Shown here: piece by piece, positions 13,471 to 13,511 of the stretch | Position numbering within the stretch: the stretch's first letter is position 1 | How the letters are laid out: every line of letters starts with the position of its first letter | DNA from: JBDUDR01 sp040002845 | Lineage (GTDB): Bacteria; Actinomycetota; Actinomycetes; Propionibacteriales; Nocardioidaceae | DNA length: 13,511 nt | Assembly (NCBI GenBank): GCA_040002845.1 | Contig: JBDUDR010000072.1 | Location: forward strand, 1 to 13,511 | Reading direction: 5' to 3' | Program-made: the position numbers and the translations under genes | The notes under the pieces: generated by a model | What the model saw: only the letters and a program-made list of their open reading frames with translations | What the model was told of the DNA's origin: nothing | The model's database searches: none

Positions 13471-13511
13471 TCAGCGGCGGCTGGTGGCGTCCGCGTCCTC
13501 GTCGTAGATGT
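13471..13511 (-). CDS. C-terminal end of a convergent gene, probably DUF3073 family (partial)
   Basis: On the - strand the last bases of the window read IYDEDADATSRR and a TGA at 13473-13471. Only twelve codons are visible. An acidic, Asp-rich tail of this kind ends the small actinobacterial DUF3073 proteins, and a DUF3073 gene next to the branched-chain dehydrogenase is the order I recall in Streptomyces, so the assignment rests mainly on context. The stop codon is one base from that of the dehydrogenase gene on the opposite strand. Confidence 0.5.
   Translation of the reverse strand, partial: IYDEDADATSRR

Overview
The window is GC-rich DNA with strongly G/C-biased third codon positions, frequent GTG starts and leaderless-looking promoters. 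Together with an unmistakable BldC-type regulator this points to an actinomycete (Actinomycetota). The family cannot be fixed from sequence alone. The style of the YihY, GT-C-like and MoxR genes would fit Nocardioidaceae/Propionibacteriales or a neighbouring lineage, but that is inference.

Layout. (1) 1-109: the last 35 codons of an unidentified + strand gene, ending inside a 32-bp tandem repeat (91-163). (2) 110-504: gene-poor spacer with a possible decayed, frameshifted reading frame on the - strand and a near-perfect 20-bp palindrome (412-431) that looks like an operator for the next gene. (3) 505-2001 (+): CoA-acylating (methyl)malonate-semialdehyde dehydrogenase, mmsA/iolA type. (4) 2090-6773 (-): three envelope genes, in transcription order an MMPL-family transporter, a GT-C-like polytopic membrane protein with a C-terminal extracytoplasmic part, and a YihY/BrkB-family membrane protein that appears to lack an internal transmembrane block. 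(5) 6927-10993 (-): a compact five-gene operon, DUF4129 protein, small two-TM protein, MoxR AAA+ ATPase, DUF58 protein, polytopic membrane protein. Three junctions are 4-nt GTGA stop/start overlaps and the fourth gap is 2 nt. (6) 11145-12309 (-): an uncharacterised conserved protein followed by bldC, with a strong hairpin behind bldC. (7) 12381-13469 (+): a Leu/Val-type amino-acid dehydrogenase, divergent from the uncharacterised gene. (8) 13471-13511 (-): the acidic C-terminal tail of a convergent gene, probably DUF3073.

How the genes may work together. The right end (DUF3073-like tail, amino-acid dehydrogenase, unknown protein, bldC) matches the gene order I recall around bldC in Streptomyces coelicolor, so it is probably an old conserved actinobacterial neighbourhood. 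The MoxR/DUF58/DUF4129 operon is a recognised chaperone-like membrane module of unknown client. It sits directly upstream of MMPL, GT-C-like and YihY genes on the same strand, suggesting a region devoted to the cell envelope. The two metabolic enzymes at the ends both belong to valine breakdown (first deamination and a late CoA-acylating step), but they are not in one operon and mmsA may instead serve inositol or beta-alanine catabolism.

No RNA gene, CRISPR array, insertion sequence or prophage gene was recognised. Several ORF starts were moved to codons with a proper Shine-Dalgarno or a stop/start overlap (MMPL, DUF58, MoxR, DUF4129, BldC, and the unknown gene beside vdh).
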